Shown here in pieces: positions 33,517 through 45,594 of a stretch of DNA of 64,000 bases. The first letter of the stretch is position 1. Each line of letters starts with the position of its first letter. Below the pieces are notes generated by a model that was not told where the DNA came from, ran no database searches, and saw only the letters and a program-made list of their open reading frames with translations. A program made the translations under genes and the position numbers. The stretch is taken from positions 538,646,083-538,710,082 of the forward strand of contig NC_058520.1 of NCBI RefSeq assembly GCF_904849725.1. The letters are read 5' to 3'. The DNA is from Hordeum vulgare subsp. vulgare (Eukaryota > Streptophyta > Magnoliopsida > Poales > Poaceae).

Positions 33517-36114
33517 GCCCTGTAGCCTTAAGTATCAAATATTTGAACATATTCAGAAAATACAAGTTGAGCATTTTCTTAATATATTATGACCATTTTA
33601 AATTAAACACAAAGAAAATTTTCTTAATATACACAATGAACATTTTCTTAATATGCGATGAACACTTAAAAATTATACACGATGTACATTTTCTTAATAT
33701 GCGCTGAACATTTGAAATTCTACACGATGAACATGTTTTAATAGATGATGAACATTTTGAAAATAAATGTAAATTTATGAGTTGAAATTTTTTTGAATAT
33801 TGATTGAACATCTGTAATATACGCAGAACAATTTTCGAATGCACATTGAACATTTGTAATATACATTGAACAATTTCCGAATGCACATTGAACATTTGTG
33901 TAGTATATGACCAAACAAATTTTAAAAATATAGATAAATACTTTATCTATATACATTGAACAATTTCTAATAAATGATGAACATTTTATAATGTTTGATG
34001 AACTTTTTTTAATATATTGTGAACAGTTCATAAATTTACATTGAACATTTTGATAACACGCAATGAAATTTGTATAATGTAAAAGAGAAAAAACAGTAAA
34101 AAGGGAAAATCATAAAAATTGAACTAAATAATTAAAAGAATAGAAATATAAATAAGACATAACAAAATAAATAAATAATCAGAAAAGAAAACTGGAAAAA
34201 GGAATTACGAGCGAAAAAGCTGAGGCAGCAACGCATAGCATACGCTGCCGGGCACTGGCCAGCCCACCCACCAGCACTGCGGGCGTTTCCCCGACGAAGG
34301 AATTGCCCTCCTATACGGGAGGTCCTACTGAACGCATTTTGCGTCAATTAGCAGGGGCTTCCCACAGAGGTGCTAACTGACGGGCTTTAATGGGCCGCGG
34401 TTCTTTTTGCGTGCGTTGAACTGTTTCCGCTGCCAGCACGCGTTCGGGCTGTTTCCATTGTTTCTTGCTGTTTTTATCGTTTGAACTGTTTCTACTGTTC
34501 TTGGTGCTGTTTCCAAGTGTTTTTGAACTGTAAAAAAATGAAATTTCACTGTTTGTTGTAAAATTGCTGCTTCGAAAACATTTATAAGATAACTGTGACT
34601 GTTCCTAAAACAGTTGTAAAAGTAAATACAGTTTATTTTACAAGTTAAATCTGCTGGGAAATAATTTATAAATAGTATTAAGAACATCTTTTAAAAGAAA
34701 AACAAAATTTATAAATGGATTTTGTGATTTATGAAGAATTTTTAAAAATACAAACATTATTTGAATATGTGAACAGTACATGAAACTATAATTTTTGTTT
34801 GAAAACAGGTACATTTTTTCAAATTCTGATACTCTTTTTGTGAACAGTTTTTGAAACAGGGACATTTTTTTTAACTTATGCTCACTTTTTAAAACAGGAA
34901 CAGTTTTTGAACTTGCCTACATTTTCTGAAACGGCAAACATTTTTTAGAAAATGAGGAATATTTTTTAAACTTCCCGACCATTTTAAAATCATGAACATT
35001 TTTAGAATTGGAGAACAAAATTTGAACAAGTTTTAAATTTTTGAACAATTTTTGAAAGAGAGAAACATTGTAAAACAGGAACATTTTTATAAAAATGTGA
35101 AAACAAGAACATATTTTGAAAATTGTGACCAATTTATGAAAAATGGAATATTTTTAAAAAACTCCTGCAGCTTTTTAAGTAGGAGATACAAAATTGAAAC
35201 CCGATTTGTTTTTGAAAATATGAACACATTTTAGAAGCCGGAACATTTTTTGAACGCAAAAATTTGAATATAAATTGAGGAGAAAATACTGGAACATTTT
35301 TCAAATTCCGGAGCATTTTTTTAAATTCAGGAACATTTATTCAAGTTCCGGAATATATTTGAAAATCCTAGAACTTTTTTCAAAAATCCAAAATACTTTG
35401 ATAAAAATTCCAGAACATTTTTCGAAATTGCAGAACAATTTTAAAATTCCAGAAAAAATTTCAAATTCCAGAACATTTTTCCAAATTCCAGAACATTTTC
35501 TAAAATTTCGGAAGGTTTTTCAAATTCCGGAACATTTTTCCAATTCTGGATCATTTTTTCAAATTCTGGGACGTTTTTCAATTCTGGAACATTTTTTCAA
35601 ATTCCAAAACATTTTCTCATATTACGGATTGTTTTTCAAAATTCAGAACATTTTTGAAACGGAAAAAGAAAAAAATAAACAAAAAAGAATAATGAAAAAA
35701 AAGGAAGAAAACCCGGCTCAGGGAATCTTCTAAAAAGTTCCCCAAACCGGAAAAAACCGTCTGAGAAAAGTATGGAATGTTTTCAAAACCGGCTGGGCAA
35801 TGCTGAAAATGGGCTGGCCCATACTCGTTCCGTTCGTCCGCCCCCCTTTGCGAAGCCTAGTCAATTCGCCGCAGCGAGCGGCGAATAGGATTTTCCGTCC
35901 TATACGCCGCGTTCTGCGACATATTTCCGACCAAACGCACGCTGGGCCGGCCAAATATGAAGTGCCCTACAGCACGGTATGAAAAATGCAAAAAAATCAA
36001 GCGCTTGATCGCGGGTCCTTCTATTGCATGCCTCTAGCGCCGCGCAGTCTAACTGGCACTTGTAGCAGCATGTGCATGGGCCGGCCGATGACCATGAACC
36101 TGAAAAAACACAGC

Positions 36115-36190
36115 AAAAAATTGCCGCCATCGGATTCAATCTCATGTTTCCGTGCTTCTGTATAGCGAGTCTGACCACTAGACCAGCTAA
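36115..36190 (-). other. tRNA-like module with A-box, B-box and T6 end
   Basis: On the minus strand TGGTCTAGTGG (complement of 36175-36185) is a good A-box, GATTGAATCC (complement of 36132-36141) a B-box with one change, and a T6 run (complement of 36115-36120) could stop Pol III. The cloverleaf is incomplete. Confidence 0.5.
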
Positions 36191-36755
36191 CTACCAGTAA
36201 CTATCTATAACGCGAACCTATTAACAACAGAAACATAAAGGAGTTGCTAAAACCAGAAACATGGACGCGCTATTTATTATGCATTACACTGTAAAGTTTA
36301 AAATTTCCAATTATTTGAAAACATATTCACATATTTCGAATGGAGTTCACGAGCATGCTAAAAAGGTTTGAGTATTCAAAAAAAAGTTCACCAACAAATA
36401 AAATAAGTTCATTGATTTGAATAAAATTAATCATTGAATTTGAAAAAGTTCATGCAAACTAAAATTTCAAAAAAGTTCACCAGTTTTCAAAAAAAGTTCA
36501 CCAAAAAACGAAAATAGCTCATCAATTTGAAGAAAAAAGTTCACTGGTCTTAAAAAAGGTTCATCAAATTTAAAAAAGTTCATCAATTTTCAAAAAAATC
36601 CTCAAAAAATAAAAAAGTTAATTATCTGAAAATATTTTACAAATTTGAAAAACATCCATTAAATAAAAAAAGGAAAACAAAAAACAAAAATAAGGAAAAA
36701 GGTAGAAAACACAGGGAGAAACAATAAAAACGGAAATAGGTGTAACCTACCACAT

Positions 36756-36841
36756 CCGTCATAGTGGCCGAGTGGTTAGCACAGTTTACACTTAAACGGA
36801 AGGTCACTGGTTTGATCCTCTCCGTGGGTGCTTTTTTTTTT
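36756..36841 (+). other. tRNA-like module with A-box, B-box and T9 end
   Basis: TGGCCGAGTGGTTAGCAC (A-box from 36765) and GGTTTGATCC (36809-36818) lie at tRNA spacing and are followed by TGGGTGC and a T9 run. The arm pairing is imperfect, so it looks like a tRNA relic or a SINE-type Pol III promoter rather than a working tRNA gene. Confidence 0.55.
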
Positions 36842-36933
36842 AGACAAAAGGGTAATTGGATCGGCAGCAGAGATGTACTGTAGGCGCCCATTGGCGAACT
36901 AGTGCTTAAGGGCCGAATAGGATTTGCCCTTGA

Positions 36934-36992
36934 TTGGATTTGTACCCAGGACGTCCTGCGTTCGTCTACGTGATGCTAGCGACTACACCGAC
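36934..36992 (-). other. Weak tRNA-like module
   Basis: On the minus strand GGTGTAGTCGCTAGCATC (D-arm-like, complement of about 36972-36989) is followed by GGGTACAAATCC (B-box-like, complement of 36936-36947). No T-run follows closely. Confidence 0.4.
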
Positions 36993-38444
36993 ACAATTTT
37001 GGTGACACACAAGTAGCACTGGTATTTAAGAAACCATCAACCCGAACAACGCGAGCTACGAAATCAAGCCGGTATTATAGCGACCGGCCCGGGCACTATA
37101 GCGAACCGATCGTTGATGATGTAGCTGAGTTTTTTTTGAACATTTTCGAAAACGTGAGTAATATAAAAAGTTTGAAATATTTGTTGAAACACACAAACAA
37201 TTTTAAAATACAAATTGATTTTCAAATATTGGAAGTTTTTCTAAAACATGAACAATTTAAAAAAAAATGTGAACCATTTTCGAAGAACAACATATTTTTT
37301 TTTAGATTAGTCGCACACTCTTTCAAATTTGTAATTTTTTTTAAAGAATCATGAACATTTTCTGAAAGCACGATATTTTTTTACAAATTTGCAATGAAAT
37401 TACTAAAACAGAAACATTTCGAAAAAATGGAATATGTTGGCAAATAATGACCAAGTTTTTTGAAATGGAAACATTTTTTGAAGTTCCGAATAAAATTAAA
37501 AAACACGTATATTTTTAAATTTTCTGATCAAATTTTAAATTAGAACATTTTTTAAACATCTAAAGAATAAGAAAACGTGAACATTTTTTGGAATTTATAA
37601 ACAAGTTTTCAATTTGCGAACAAATTTTGAAAACCAGAAACTTTTTTTAAAAACAGGAACATTTTTGTGAGTAATGGTCATTTGTTCTTGAAGCGGAAAT
37701 ATTTTTTGTAATTCCAGAGCCAAAGTCGTAAACGCTTGCATTTTTTCAAACATCCAAACTAAATTTATAAACATGTATATTTTGAAAATTTGTGAACAAT
37801 TTTTAAACTATTGTTTTGAAACACCTAAAGAATAAGAAAACATGAACTTTTTTTGGAATTTATGAACATGTTTTCAATTTGTGAACAATTTCTTAAAACA
37901 GAAACACCATTTCAAATCCCGAACATTCTTTGAATATTTAGGAAATTTTTGAAGGAAAACATTGCAAACTGATAAATAAGAACATTTGGTAAATGACTAT
38001 AACATGTTTTAAAAAATGCAAACATTTTTTGTGAAGAATTTCTGAAATCATGAACACTTTTTGAAATTTGGAATGTTTTTTGAAAGCACAAATAGTTTTT
38101 GAAACTTCAATTTCCAGAAGAAGAACCTTAAAAAATAGAAAAAGAAAAGAAAAAGAAAAAATAAATAAGAGAGAAGAAGCAGTTCTATCAATTAATACAA
38201 AAATTCTGAATCAAAATTGAAAAAATAAAAAAACATGTAAACAGTAAAATGAAAAGAAAAGAAGAAACAGAAAAAGAAGCAGAATAATAAAAAACAAAAA
38301 CTAGATGAAAAACGGAATAAACTGATAAAAATAACATAGAAAAAAACTGGACCGCACTGTGCAGTGCTAGAAGTGGGCCGTCCGATGTCGCGTCGGATGC
38401 ATCCTTGTTCCTGTGCGAATCCTTAACAACGCAACAGACGCTAA

Positions 38445-38719
38445 GAGCAAGTACAATAGGGTACGGTCAGCAGACTGTAAGGATTAAAATACTATATTTT
38501 TGTTGAATTGGATGAGAGAGAAGAGGAGAGAGAAGGGAAGTGGGCTCTTCGTGAAGAGCCAGCTCTAGCACGTGCTACTAGGTGCTTTGTGAGAATGAAA
38601 GATGAGACATGTATGATAAAAATAATACTCTTTTATAGCTAACTATTGTACAAGATAGCTATAAGATGAGTTATAAGATGGCTTATAGCCAGCAGTTGCC
38701 TATACTATTAACCATGCTC
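38445..38719. mobile_element. Tourist-like MITE, copy 1
   Basis: 275 bp with imperfect terminal inverted repeats GAGCAAGTACAATA / TATTAACCATGCTC, flanked by TAA on both sides (38442-38444, 38720-38722). The 3-bp TAA duplication and size suit a PIF/Harbinger-derived (Tourist-like) MITE. A related copy lies at 47022-47294. Confidence 0.72.
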
Positions 38720-40298
38720 TAAGTAGGATACGCAGAACTCGAACTCATTTGCTGATCTCTTTGCTCACGGTGACAAGGAGGCGAACGTGCGTTTGTTGAT
38801 GGTGTGGTTCTCATGGCCTAATGAGATGCATTAAGCCAGAAATATCTAGTCAACTCCATACCAAAGTCTCATATGATACAGCTACAACCACTCGAAAAAG
38901 GAGTCATACAGCTACAAGCCTACAAAAAAGTCACATGTGATAAACACCTAATAACGGAACCGCATCGTTTCTCCACTCCTGCATTCACTTTCTACCAAGT
39001 GCGATCCGAGCTCACAGAGATTTTACAGCGTAAAACGCCGCGCCCGAGCATTAGTCACCCCGCAACAAAGATCCACCCCTCCTCCTCGGCCTCATGAATG
39101 CATGATCACGATCTTCGCTGCAACCAACGAGCTAGTAGTACGATGTGAAGCACCATCGATCTCTCTGTCAAGTCTGAACATGCATCCTCCTCATGCCTCG
39201 TGACTCGGAACTCCGTCAACACCTGGCACGGTTCCACCGGCCGATTGGACCACGGACGCCACAAGGAGCTCCGCCATTGGGTCGAGCTCGGGCCTGCCCC
39301 GACAAACCAATTGCCGCACCATCGATCACTCGCCGCCGCTGGATGGATCCATCGTAAACCGAACTCCCGGAGTTTAAACAAGCCCAATAATTGCCTTTCT
39401 CAGAAAGCTTGACGCTGCTCCTCTGACGCTGGAAGCCTGCAGGTGATACCCCGTTGGTGCTTTCAGCACTTGGGGATCTGATAAGGTGATACGCATATGC
39501 ATGAGCGTACGTAGTGGGAAGGAGCCGGGAGCGCAACACAAGTGGCTGCATTATTGGCAACGGAAAGGGGTTCTCGTTTCGCCAGGAGGCGCGCGCTGTG
39601 CGCTGCCGTACACGGATTCATGGCCTGAAGCTTCCACGAGTGGAAGGCCTGAGGAGAACCCATTAGCCGCGCCGGTACGCGAGGCAATAATGCAGTGGTG
39701 CCGGCGGAAAAAGGAGGTCTCCATGCATGCGGTGCCTGCAGCTAGCAACCCACTCCGGCCGGCCGGAGAGCGGGAAGTTTCCGGGCTACGTACGAGTTAG
39801 AATCGTGTTTCGTGCACCCTCAGTTTAGCTTTGCTGTCGAGCTAAACAGCACTAATTAAGAAATGGGGGTTCAAAGGAGGGAAAAAGTCAAATCTGGCAC
39901 ATGGTATTCTCGAGAGGGGAAAAAAGGTTATTTGTTTGTCTGAACTTTGTTGAGTAAAAGTCGAGAGTCGGTGGCGCGTGGCCTGACATCCTTCAGACCG
40001 ACGCTAATGTCTTATTGGACCCCTCGCCTCATTGGCTGAACTGTCAAAGCAAGCATTTTCCTGCGGGATTAGAGTGGCCAGCAATTTACAATCTTAATTT
40101 AGCATATTTGCTTCAACAAAGATGTCAAAAGGAAACCTCCCAAGCAAGGGGAATGTATCTGGTGCACCGGTTGTCCGTAGCGCATTTAAAATGTCTGAAA
40201 CATTTTGATATTTTTTGACACAATCACACAACATCTCAAATCAAGTTTTAAAATCATGTGGTACAAAAACAACATATTCAACACTTAATAGTACATAA
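38720..40298. other. Unassigned low-repeat DNA
   Basis: No gene recognised. GC-rich stretches at 39040-39400 and 39560-39790 give chance frames on both strands without motifs. 40290-40298 is the left target-site copy of the next insertion. Confidence 0.4.
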
Positions 40299-41985
40299 AG
40301 GAGAACCAGAACGCAAGACATTCTCGTGCGCCAGCAGCCGCCACCGCATCTCGCCAGTTCCACGCCGCTGCCCCGGCTCCCGATCTGCCCGGCCCGCGCT
40401 CCTCCAGTCCGGCTCCTCGCGAGCATGTCGCCGGCGCGCATCCTCTCCGCGTAGAGACACGCACCGCGCCGCCACCGGACCCCCTCTCCGCCCCTCCCGC
40501 TTCGCCGCTGCCGGAGGGGACGCCGGCGAAGCCGCGCGCGCCCCGGGGATGGCGGCGGCGGGGCCCCTCGCGTCGGCCTTCGGGCTCTGACGGCGGCGCC
40601 CCGCGTCGGCGGTTGCGGGATCCGGTGTGATCTTGCCAATCGGCGGCGGTGGAGGGCGGATCCGGGGCTCCATGGTCGGATCTAGCGGGGCGCTCGGCCC
40701 TGGTGGAAGGGAGCGGCAGCCGGGCGCGGCTGCGCTGGTCGGCTGGGCACGAGCAGTGTCCAGGGCGATCGGTGCAGTGGCCTTGGCTGGGGGTCCTGAT
40801 GGTGCGTGGCGGCCATGCTTAGCAGCCGGTGGCGGTGGATATCCAGCGCAGCTCCGGGAGAAATCCTTGCTCTGGTTTCATCGGAGCCGCGACGACGACG
40901 CCCGCGGGTGCCGCTATCTTTCTTGGAAGCGTCGTTGTGGAGGTGTGTTGTTCCCCTTCATCGGCCGCTGCCCGCACCGCCACCTGCACCCCCCAGGTCC
41001 TGATCTGTGGGCCTCTCTCCTGCGGATTCTTGGCGGTGCCGGCGTGGTTGCCGGGACCCTTCCTGTGGGTGAAGCCGGTGAAGGAGATTCGGATTGGGGG
41101 AAACCCCTTGGTTGGCCCAGGCCGGCCGCGCCGACGACGACGCTCAAAGGCGCCGTTATTCTTTTTGGAGACGTCGGTATATATCTGCTCCTCTGCTCCT
41201 CTTCCTTGCCTCTCGGGTGAAAACCCTAACTCCGGTGGGCGGCGGCGGCGTCCTTGACGTCGTGACCTTCCTGAAGGCGTCGCCGTGAGGGGCCGAGTGG
41301 TGGTGGGCACTGTGTGAGTCCTGAACGGTTGCTGGTGGTGGGCACTGCTTCGGGGGAAACCCTAGGATCTGGTCTTCCAGATCGGACGATGGCGGTACTG
41401 CGGTGCCATTTCTCTCTTGGGAGCATTGTTTGTGGACCAACGCTGGCAGACTGAGGCAGGAGGTGGAGCGGCTTCGTCTTGCATGAAATTTCGGTGGAGC
41501 TGTGAAGTCATGCCTGGCCGACAGGTGCTACGTTGAGTCATGCCTGGTTGGCAGGTGCTACGCACGACAGATCTCCCAGAGTCTTCGCATATGAACGGAT
41601 GAGCGCAGGGCGGTGGCGCCGTTGGGCGCCGTGGTGGCGTCGACGGATGATTGGACTGGCAAGGATGATGCGGATCTCTTTCCTGAAGATGGGTCAGTGG
41701 TTCGAGGATGATGGTGGCTGGTAAAACGTGTGCATGAGGTGTGCGTTTTAGGTGCCCTGCAGCGGCTGTTGTTTCCGATGCGTTATGTGGATGAATTGGA
41801 AACAACACCGGTCTTAGATATGTGGAGTGAGAGCACTCCACATTATCGAGTTTGTAGGTGTGAGTGGTGGCTTTGGGTGGATTGATGTATACTCTTGTTA
41901 GACCTTTGTGAAATAGTTAATAAGATGGCTGCATGCATCGATTGATGCAGAGCCCGGGGGTTTAACCTCCTTCTCTAAAAAAAAA
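40299..41985 (+). mobile_element. Non-autonomous LINE-like retroposon with poly(A) and target-site duplication
   Basis: A 1687-bp insert ends in CTCTAAAAAAAAAA and is flanked by the perfect 9-bp repeat AGTACATAA (40290-40298 and 41986-41994). The first about 1.3 kb are very GC-rich, with overlapping chance frames on both strands. The last 300 bp (GTGGATGAATTGG...GATGCAGAGCCCGGGGGTTT) match, in opposite orientation, the element at 43177-43480. There is no RT or endonuclease frame, so movement would need a LINE's enzymes. Confidence 0.8.
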
Positions 41986-41994
41986 AGTACATAA

Positions 41995-43160
41995 CATAAG
42001 TTGAGCTTTAGATTTGGTCCATTATCATGGTGATAATGCCTAAATTTTCATTTTTGTACCTCGTGCAATATTTTTGAATTTTGATATGAAATCTTGTGAC
42101 AACATACATTCTTGTTGTATCAATGACGCAATGACCGCATTGCACAGTTAGATCCACCATACTTACAAATACTATGATACATGTGAGGTGCAAATCTGCA
42201 CCATGTAACCGTGCAACTATGTTTCATCTAGGAAAAATGATCCAAAATATGCTAGCTCTGATTTTTCATTAAGCAACTCCTATCGAATTTCACAATAGTC
42301 CACAGTTTTTTAAGTTGGACTCCGTACAAAGAAGGAGTGATTAACATGGGCAATATCAAATTCGAATCATTAGATATAATGTACGATTACTTTGTTGAAT
42401 GCAAGCATGTTTGCACATAACTACAAAAGTGTTTTTTTTCCCTTAGACCCCTTCAAATCAGAGTCGACTAAAAGTGTTCTTCCAATCCCTAGCTCAAATG
42501 CTTCTCTATGAACATTTTTTTTAAATATGATTATTTTCCAACAAACATTGTTCAATTTTCATCATGCGTGCAAATTCTTGTGACGAAATCACATTTGTTG
42601 AGGTCTAGGAAATAGATAACAAAATCTTCACTCAAAAATGCTTTTAAAAATAGTCTTTTTGGAGAATGGGGTTTCCCTTTTCTCTCCGAAAGCATTAGGA
42701 ATATTTTTCTTAACGACAATTTGGATGCATGCAGAATATTGAACCATGTTTGTTGCCAAAAAAATAACACTTTGATTTTTTTACCGTTCCTTTTGATTTT
42801 ACTGTTTACGAGGCTGCATTTTTGCCCAGAAGCAGAAACTCCATATCTGAGATCTTGTTAAGGGACTTGTTACTCTTGGAGACCACCGCCATTGTCTCAA
42901 CGATCTCTTCGACTAGCTTGTGAAGCAACCGGAATTTGCTTGTGAAGTGGTTGTATAGCTTCACATGTTCATGCATAGTGGATCGAGGCAGTTCCTTAAG
43001 AGAAAAATTACTCAAGAGAGGGTCCGCCTGCGGGCACCACAACAAAATTTAGAATAGGAGGATGTTTGAACTCCTGGAAATATATTGGTTATTCATACTC
43101 CTACATAATATTAAATATTCTGCATAATTCAATTTCTTGCTAGTTTCCCTTATTTGCAAA
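41995..43160. other. Unassigned AT-rich DNA
   Basis: No gene recognised. The minus-strand frame at 42806-43045 (79 codons) has Lys/Leu/Glu-rich sequence without a motif I know; it could be a relic. Confidence 0.35.
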
Positions 43161-43176
43161 TGTTGCTCAGCACATG

Positions 43177-43480
43177 TTTTTTTTTTTGAAAAGGAGGTTA
43201 AACCCCCGGCCTCTGCATCAATCGATGCATGCAGCAATCTTTATTAATTATTTCACAAAGGTTTAACAAGAGTACACATCAATTCACCCAAAGCCACCAT
43301 TCATACCTACAAACTCGATAATGTGGAGTGCTCTCACTCCACATATCTAAGACCGGTGTTGTCGCTAATCCATCCACATAACGTATCGGGAACAACAACC
43401 GGTGCAGCACACCTAAAACGCACACCTCACGCATACGTTTTGCAAGCCGCCATCATCATCGAACCACTGACCCATCATGT
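43177..43480 (-). mobile_element. 5'-truncated copy of the LINE-like retroposon, opposite orientation
   Basis: On the minus strand the 304-bp insert matches the 3' end of the element at 40299-41985 and ends in a poly(A) (T run at 43177-43187 on the plus strand). It is flanked by a 16-bp repeat with one mismatch, TGTTGCTCAGCACATG (43161-43176) and TGTTGCTCAACACATG (43481-43496). 5' truncation and long duplications are typical of target-primed reverse transcription. Confidence 0.85.
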
Positions 43481-43871
43481 TGTTGCTCAACACATGTTGT
43501 TGGTGCAGTTCCTATCATATTTAAGGTTTGCGCTTGAACAAACTCTACTAGGTTGGTTCCGCACTAGAGTTAAGTTGTATATGTAATTGTTTTTAAAACA
43601 CTAACACCCTCTCTGAGGCAACATCTAGTTCACCTAAACACATGTTGATTTTAAGATATTCATCCTCCAATTAATATAATGAAATATCGTACTGACGGAA
43701 AGGAATAATGCTGACGTAAGTTGAGCCACCACATGAAAAGGAATCGGTATTTGTCCTCTTCTTAATGTTTTATGGACTTGGAGTGACCTAAAAAACGTCA
43801 TAGTAGCAAGATAGGCCAAGAGAGGATGGTGGTAGACTAGGAAGCGTCGAGTAATGTTTATTTTTTTGCTA

Positions 43872-44066
43872 CCCCCTCTTGTTCAAAATAATTTAAATTC
43901 TATGTTTGTCCCTAGTTAAACTTCATTGGGTCCAAACATCATTTTCGTTGTTCCCCAGATATACTATCGTTAGATACTTTTTTTTTCTATCGTCTTGATC
44001 AAAATTTCAAAAGTTTATCTTGATACATTCCTAGAGCATCAATTAATTGGGAACTAAGGGAGTGGG
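43872..44066. mobile_element. Probable Stowaway-like MITE
   Basis: Left end CCCCCTCTTGTTCAAAATAA and right end (reverse complement) CCACTCCCTTAGTTCCCAATT form imperfect inverted repeats resembling the Stowaway CTCCCTCCGT ends. TA lies on both sides (43870-43871, 44067-44068). The interior is AT-rich. Divergence is high. Confidence 0.5.
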
Positions 44067-44856
44067 TATGAAGTATACACTATGTATCCCGGGGAGCCTA
44101 ACGTAGACGAACATGTCCGGTTGCCCTATCTTTTGTTGACATGCTCCCATAAAAGATTTCTCATGGGTTCATCCCATAAAAGAAGAGGTGTGTATGTGTT
44201 GTGTGTGTATTTCTGAACATGCGCGTGTATGCACGTGTGCGAGCATTTTTTTTTTTTTTGAGACAATGCGACGAGCATGCGTGATAACGGGTCACGGGCC
44301 GGAGGAGGTGTAAACTGTGGATGGAGTAGAATAGGGTGAGAAAAGAAAATGAGCTAATGGGCCAGGCCACTTCAAGGGATGACCACATAAACAATTGCAG
44401 TCCTCGGGCCAGATATCTTGAGTGGTTAGTGGGCCGTATTGATAATATTTTTTGGCAGATATAATTTGCTAACTTCATGTCGGAACAACGAACCTGGATA
44501 GCCGGAACGTCGTTGTCCAACAAGAATGCATAATTTGCATAAAAATATCCGTAAATTCATAAATTACTTAAGTGTATGTGAGCGTCTGCGATTGCACTGC
44601 GTTAAAAACGCACATAAATTGCACAAAAGTTTACCCATGTGTTTTCACTCGCGTCTCATTTCATCGGACCCGGGTCACTTCTACTGCCTCAACAAAATAT
44701 AAAGATCACAACCACGGTATCACAGGCGACAACATAGCTGCAACAATTACAGCTGCAAAATTGTTCACTATTCATAATATTTTTTCCCAACCGTTCACTA
44801 GTACTGTACAATTTCCATGGAACGATTTCTCACACACATGCATGTAGCTAGGTTGT
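44067..44856. other. Intergenic DNA downstream of the ATL gene
   Basis: No gene seen. It includes a possible 25-bp retroposon scar (44247-44271) and the presumed 3' untranslated region of the ATL gene close to 44856. Confidence 0.4.
44247..44271 (-). mobile_element. Possible 25-bp retroposon scar
   Basis: A T13 run plus GAGACAATGCGA lies between two copies of CGAGCAT (44240-44246 and 44272-44278). Read on the minus strand this is ...TTGTCTC followed by a poly(A), a common plant LINE tail form. An extremely truncated insertion is the simplest reading, but a 7-bp repeat can occur by chance. Confidence 0.4.
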
Positions 44857-45498
44857 CTAGATCGTCTCGAGCTGTGCAGCGTCGACGTGCACCTGCACGG
44901 CCGGCGACGCCGGCGCCGGCTCCTCGGGTCGGGCCTCCGCCGCGAACGGCTCCTGCCTGCAGGTGGGGCACGTCTGCCGCGCGGAGAGCCATCGGTCAAT
45001 GCACCGGACGTGGAAGCCGTGGTGGCAGCGCGGCAGCACGCGGACGCGCTCGCCCTGCTTCAGGTCGGCGAGGCAGATGGCGCACTCGGTGGAGCAGCAC
45101 ACGGCGAGCTCGATCTCCGCCGAGTACTCCATCGTCGGGATCGCCCGGATGGCGGCGCCCTTCCCATCCCGCTTCTTCTTGCCGCCGGCGCCAGCCCGTA
45201 GCGCGGCCATCTCCAGGCCGCTGGCCTCGGCGTCCCCGGGGTGCTCTGCCTGGCCGTAGCACACGCGCCGCGTGACGCGGCACGCGCACTGGACGAGCGC
45301 GCGGACCACGAGCGCCACGACGAGGACGCAGAGGAGCAGCGACAGGACCGAGATCACCGTCGCGTCCACGGAGCCGAAGGGGCTCGAGGGCGGCGTCGTC
45401 TGCCCGGACGGGCCGGGCGAGGCCACCGCCACCGCCGGCGTCGCCGCGGCGCGCGACAGAAGCCTCCTGGCGCTGGCATGCATGTCTCCCATGTCCAT
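44857..45498 (-). CDS. ATL-family RING-H2 finger E3 ubiquitin ligase
   Basis: A single-exon gene of 213 codons starting at ATG 45498 (MDMGDMHASARR). A Met 43 codons upstream is in frame, but it lies close to the expected transcription start and precedes sequence unlike ATL N-ends. A short N-tail leads to one hydrophobic segment (about residues 46-65, VISVLSLLLCVLVVALVV), then a basic Cys/Arg stretch and a Gly/Lys-rich linker. The RING-H2 finger is complete: C139, C142, C158, H160, H163, C166, C177, C180, with W170 in the E2-contact position. The C-tail is Pro/Glu/Ala-rich. ATL proteins are membrane-anchored E3 ligases that pass ubiquitin from an E2 to a target, often in defence or stress signalling; the target is unknown here. 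No frame damage is seen. It is the only convincing host gene in the window. Confidence 0.9.
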   Translation of the reverse strand: MDMGDMHASARRLLSRAAATPAVAVASPGPSGQTTPPSSPFGSVDATVISVLSLLLCVLVVALVVRALVQCACRVTRRVCYGQAEHPGDAEASGLEMAALRAGAGGKKKRDGKGAAIRAIPTMEYSAEIELAVCCSTECAICLADLKQGERVRVLPRCHHGFHVRCIDRWLSARQTCPTCRQEPFAAEARPEEPAPASPAVQVHVDAAQLETI

Positions 45499-45594
45499 CG
45501 TAGCAACCTCTACACTGTCTCCCGTACTACCGTGCGCGTGCGTGTGTTTTTTTCGACAAGCGAGAGAGTTCTCCTGTGGCGCGGCGAGGAGCCG

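Larger units (their letters stand above)
33248..38444. repeat. Composite AT-rich repeat region: GAACATTTT arrays with tRNA-like modules
   Basis: Four blocks of degenerate GAACATTTTT/AAAATGTTC-type repeats (about 33545-34070, 34640-35665, 36290-36650, 37125-38110) alternate with A-rich stretches and short GC-rich modules. Modules at 34255-34350 and 35810-35990 share CCTATACG...GAACGC/GTTCTGCG features, and several modules look tRNA-like. Apparent frames on both strands are products of the repeats. I do not recognise one named transposon spanning it; it may be several related elements side by side. Confidence 0.55.

Noticed and set aside
35275..35733. 152-codon frame with repeating FQIPEHF pattern, and similar minus-strand frames at 33587-34031
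   Set aside because: Produced by the GAACATTTT-type repeats; no protein motif.
36756..36841. A working tRNA gene
   Set aside because: A- and B-box are present, but acceptor and anticodon stems do not pair well; called tRNA-like only.
40241..41440. Long overlapping frames on both strands in the GC-rich body of the retroposon (up to 197 codons)
   Set aside because: All six frames are open for long stretches because of GC-rich composition; no motif, and they lie inside a poly(A)-tailed insertion.
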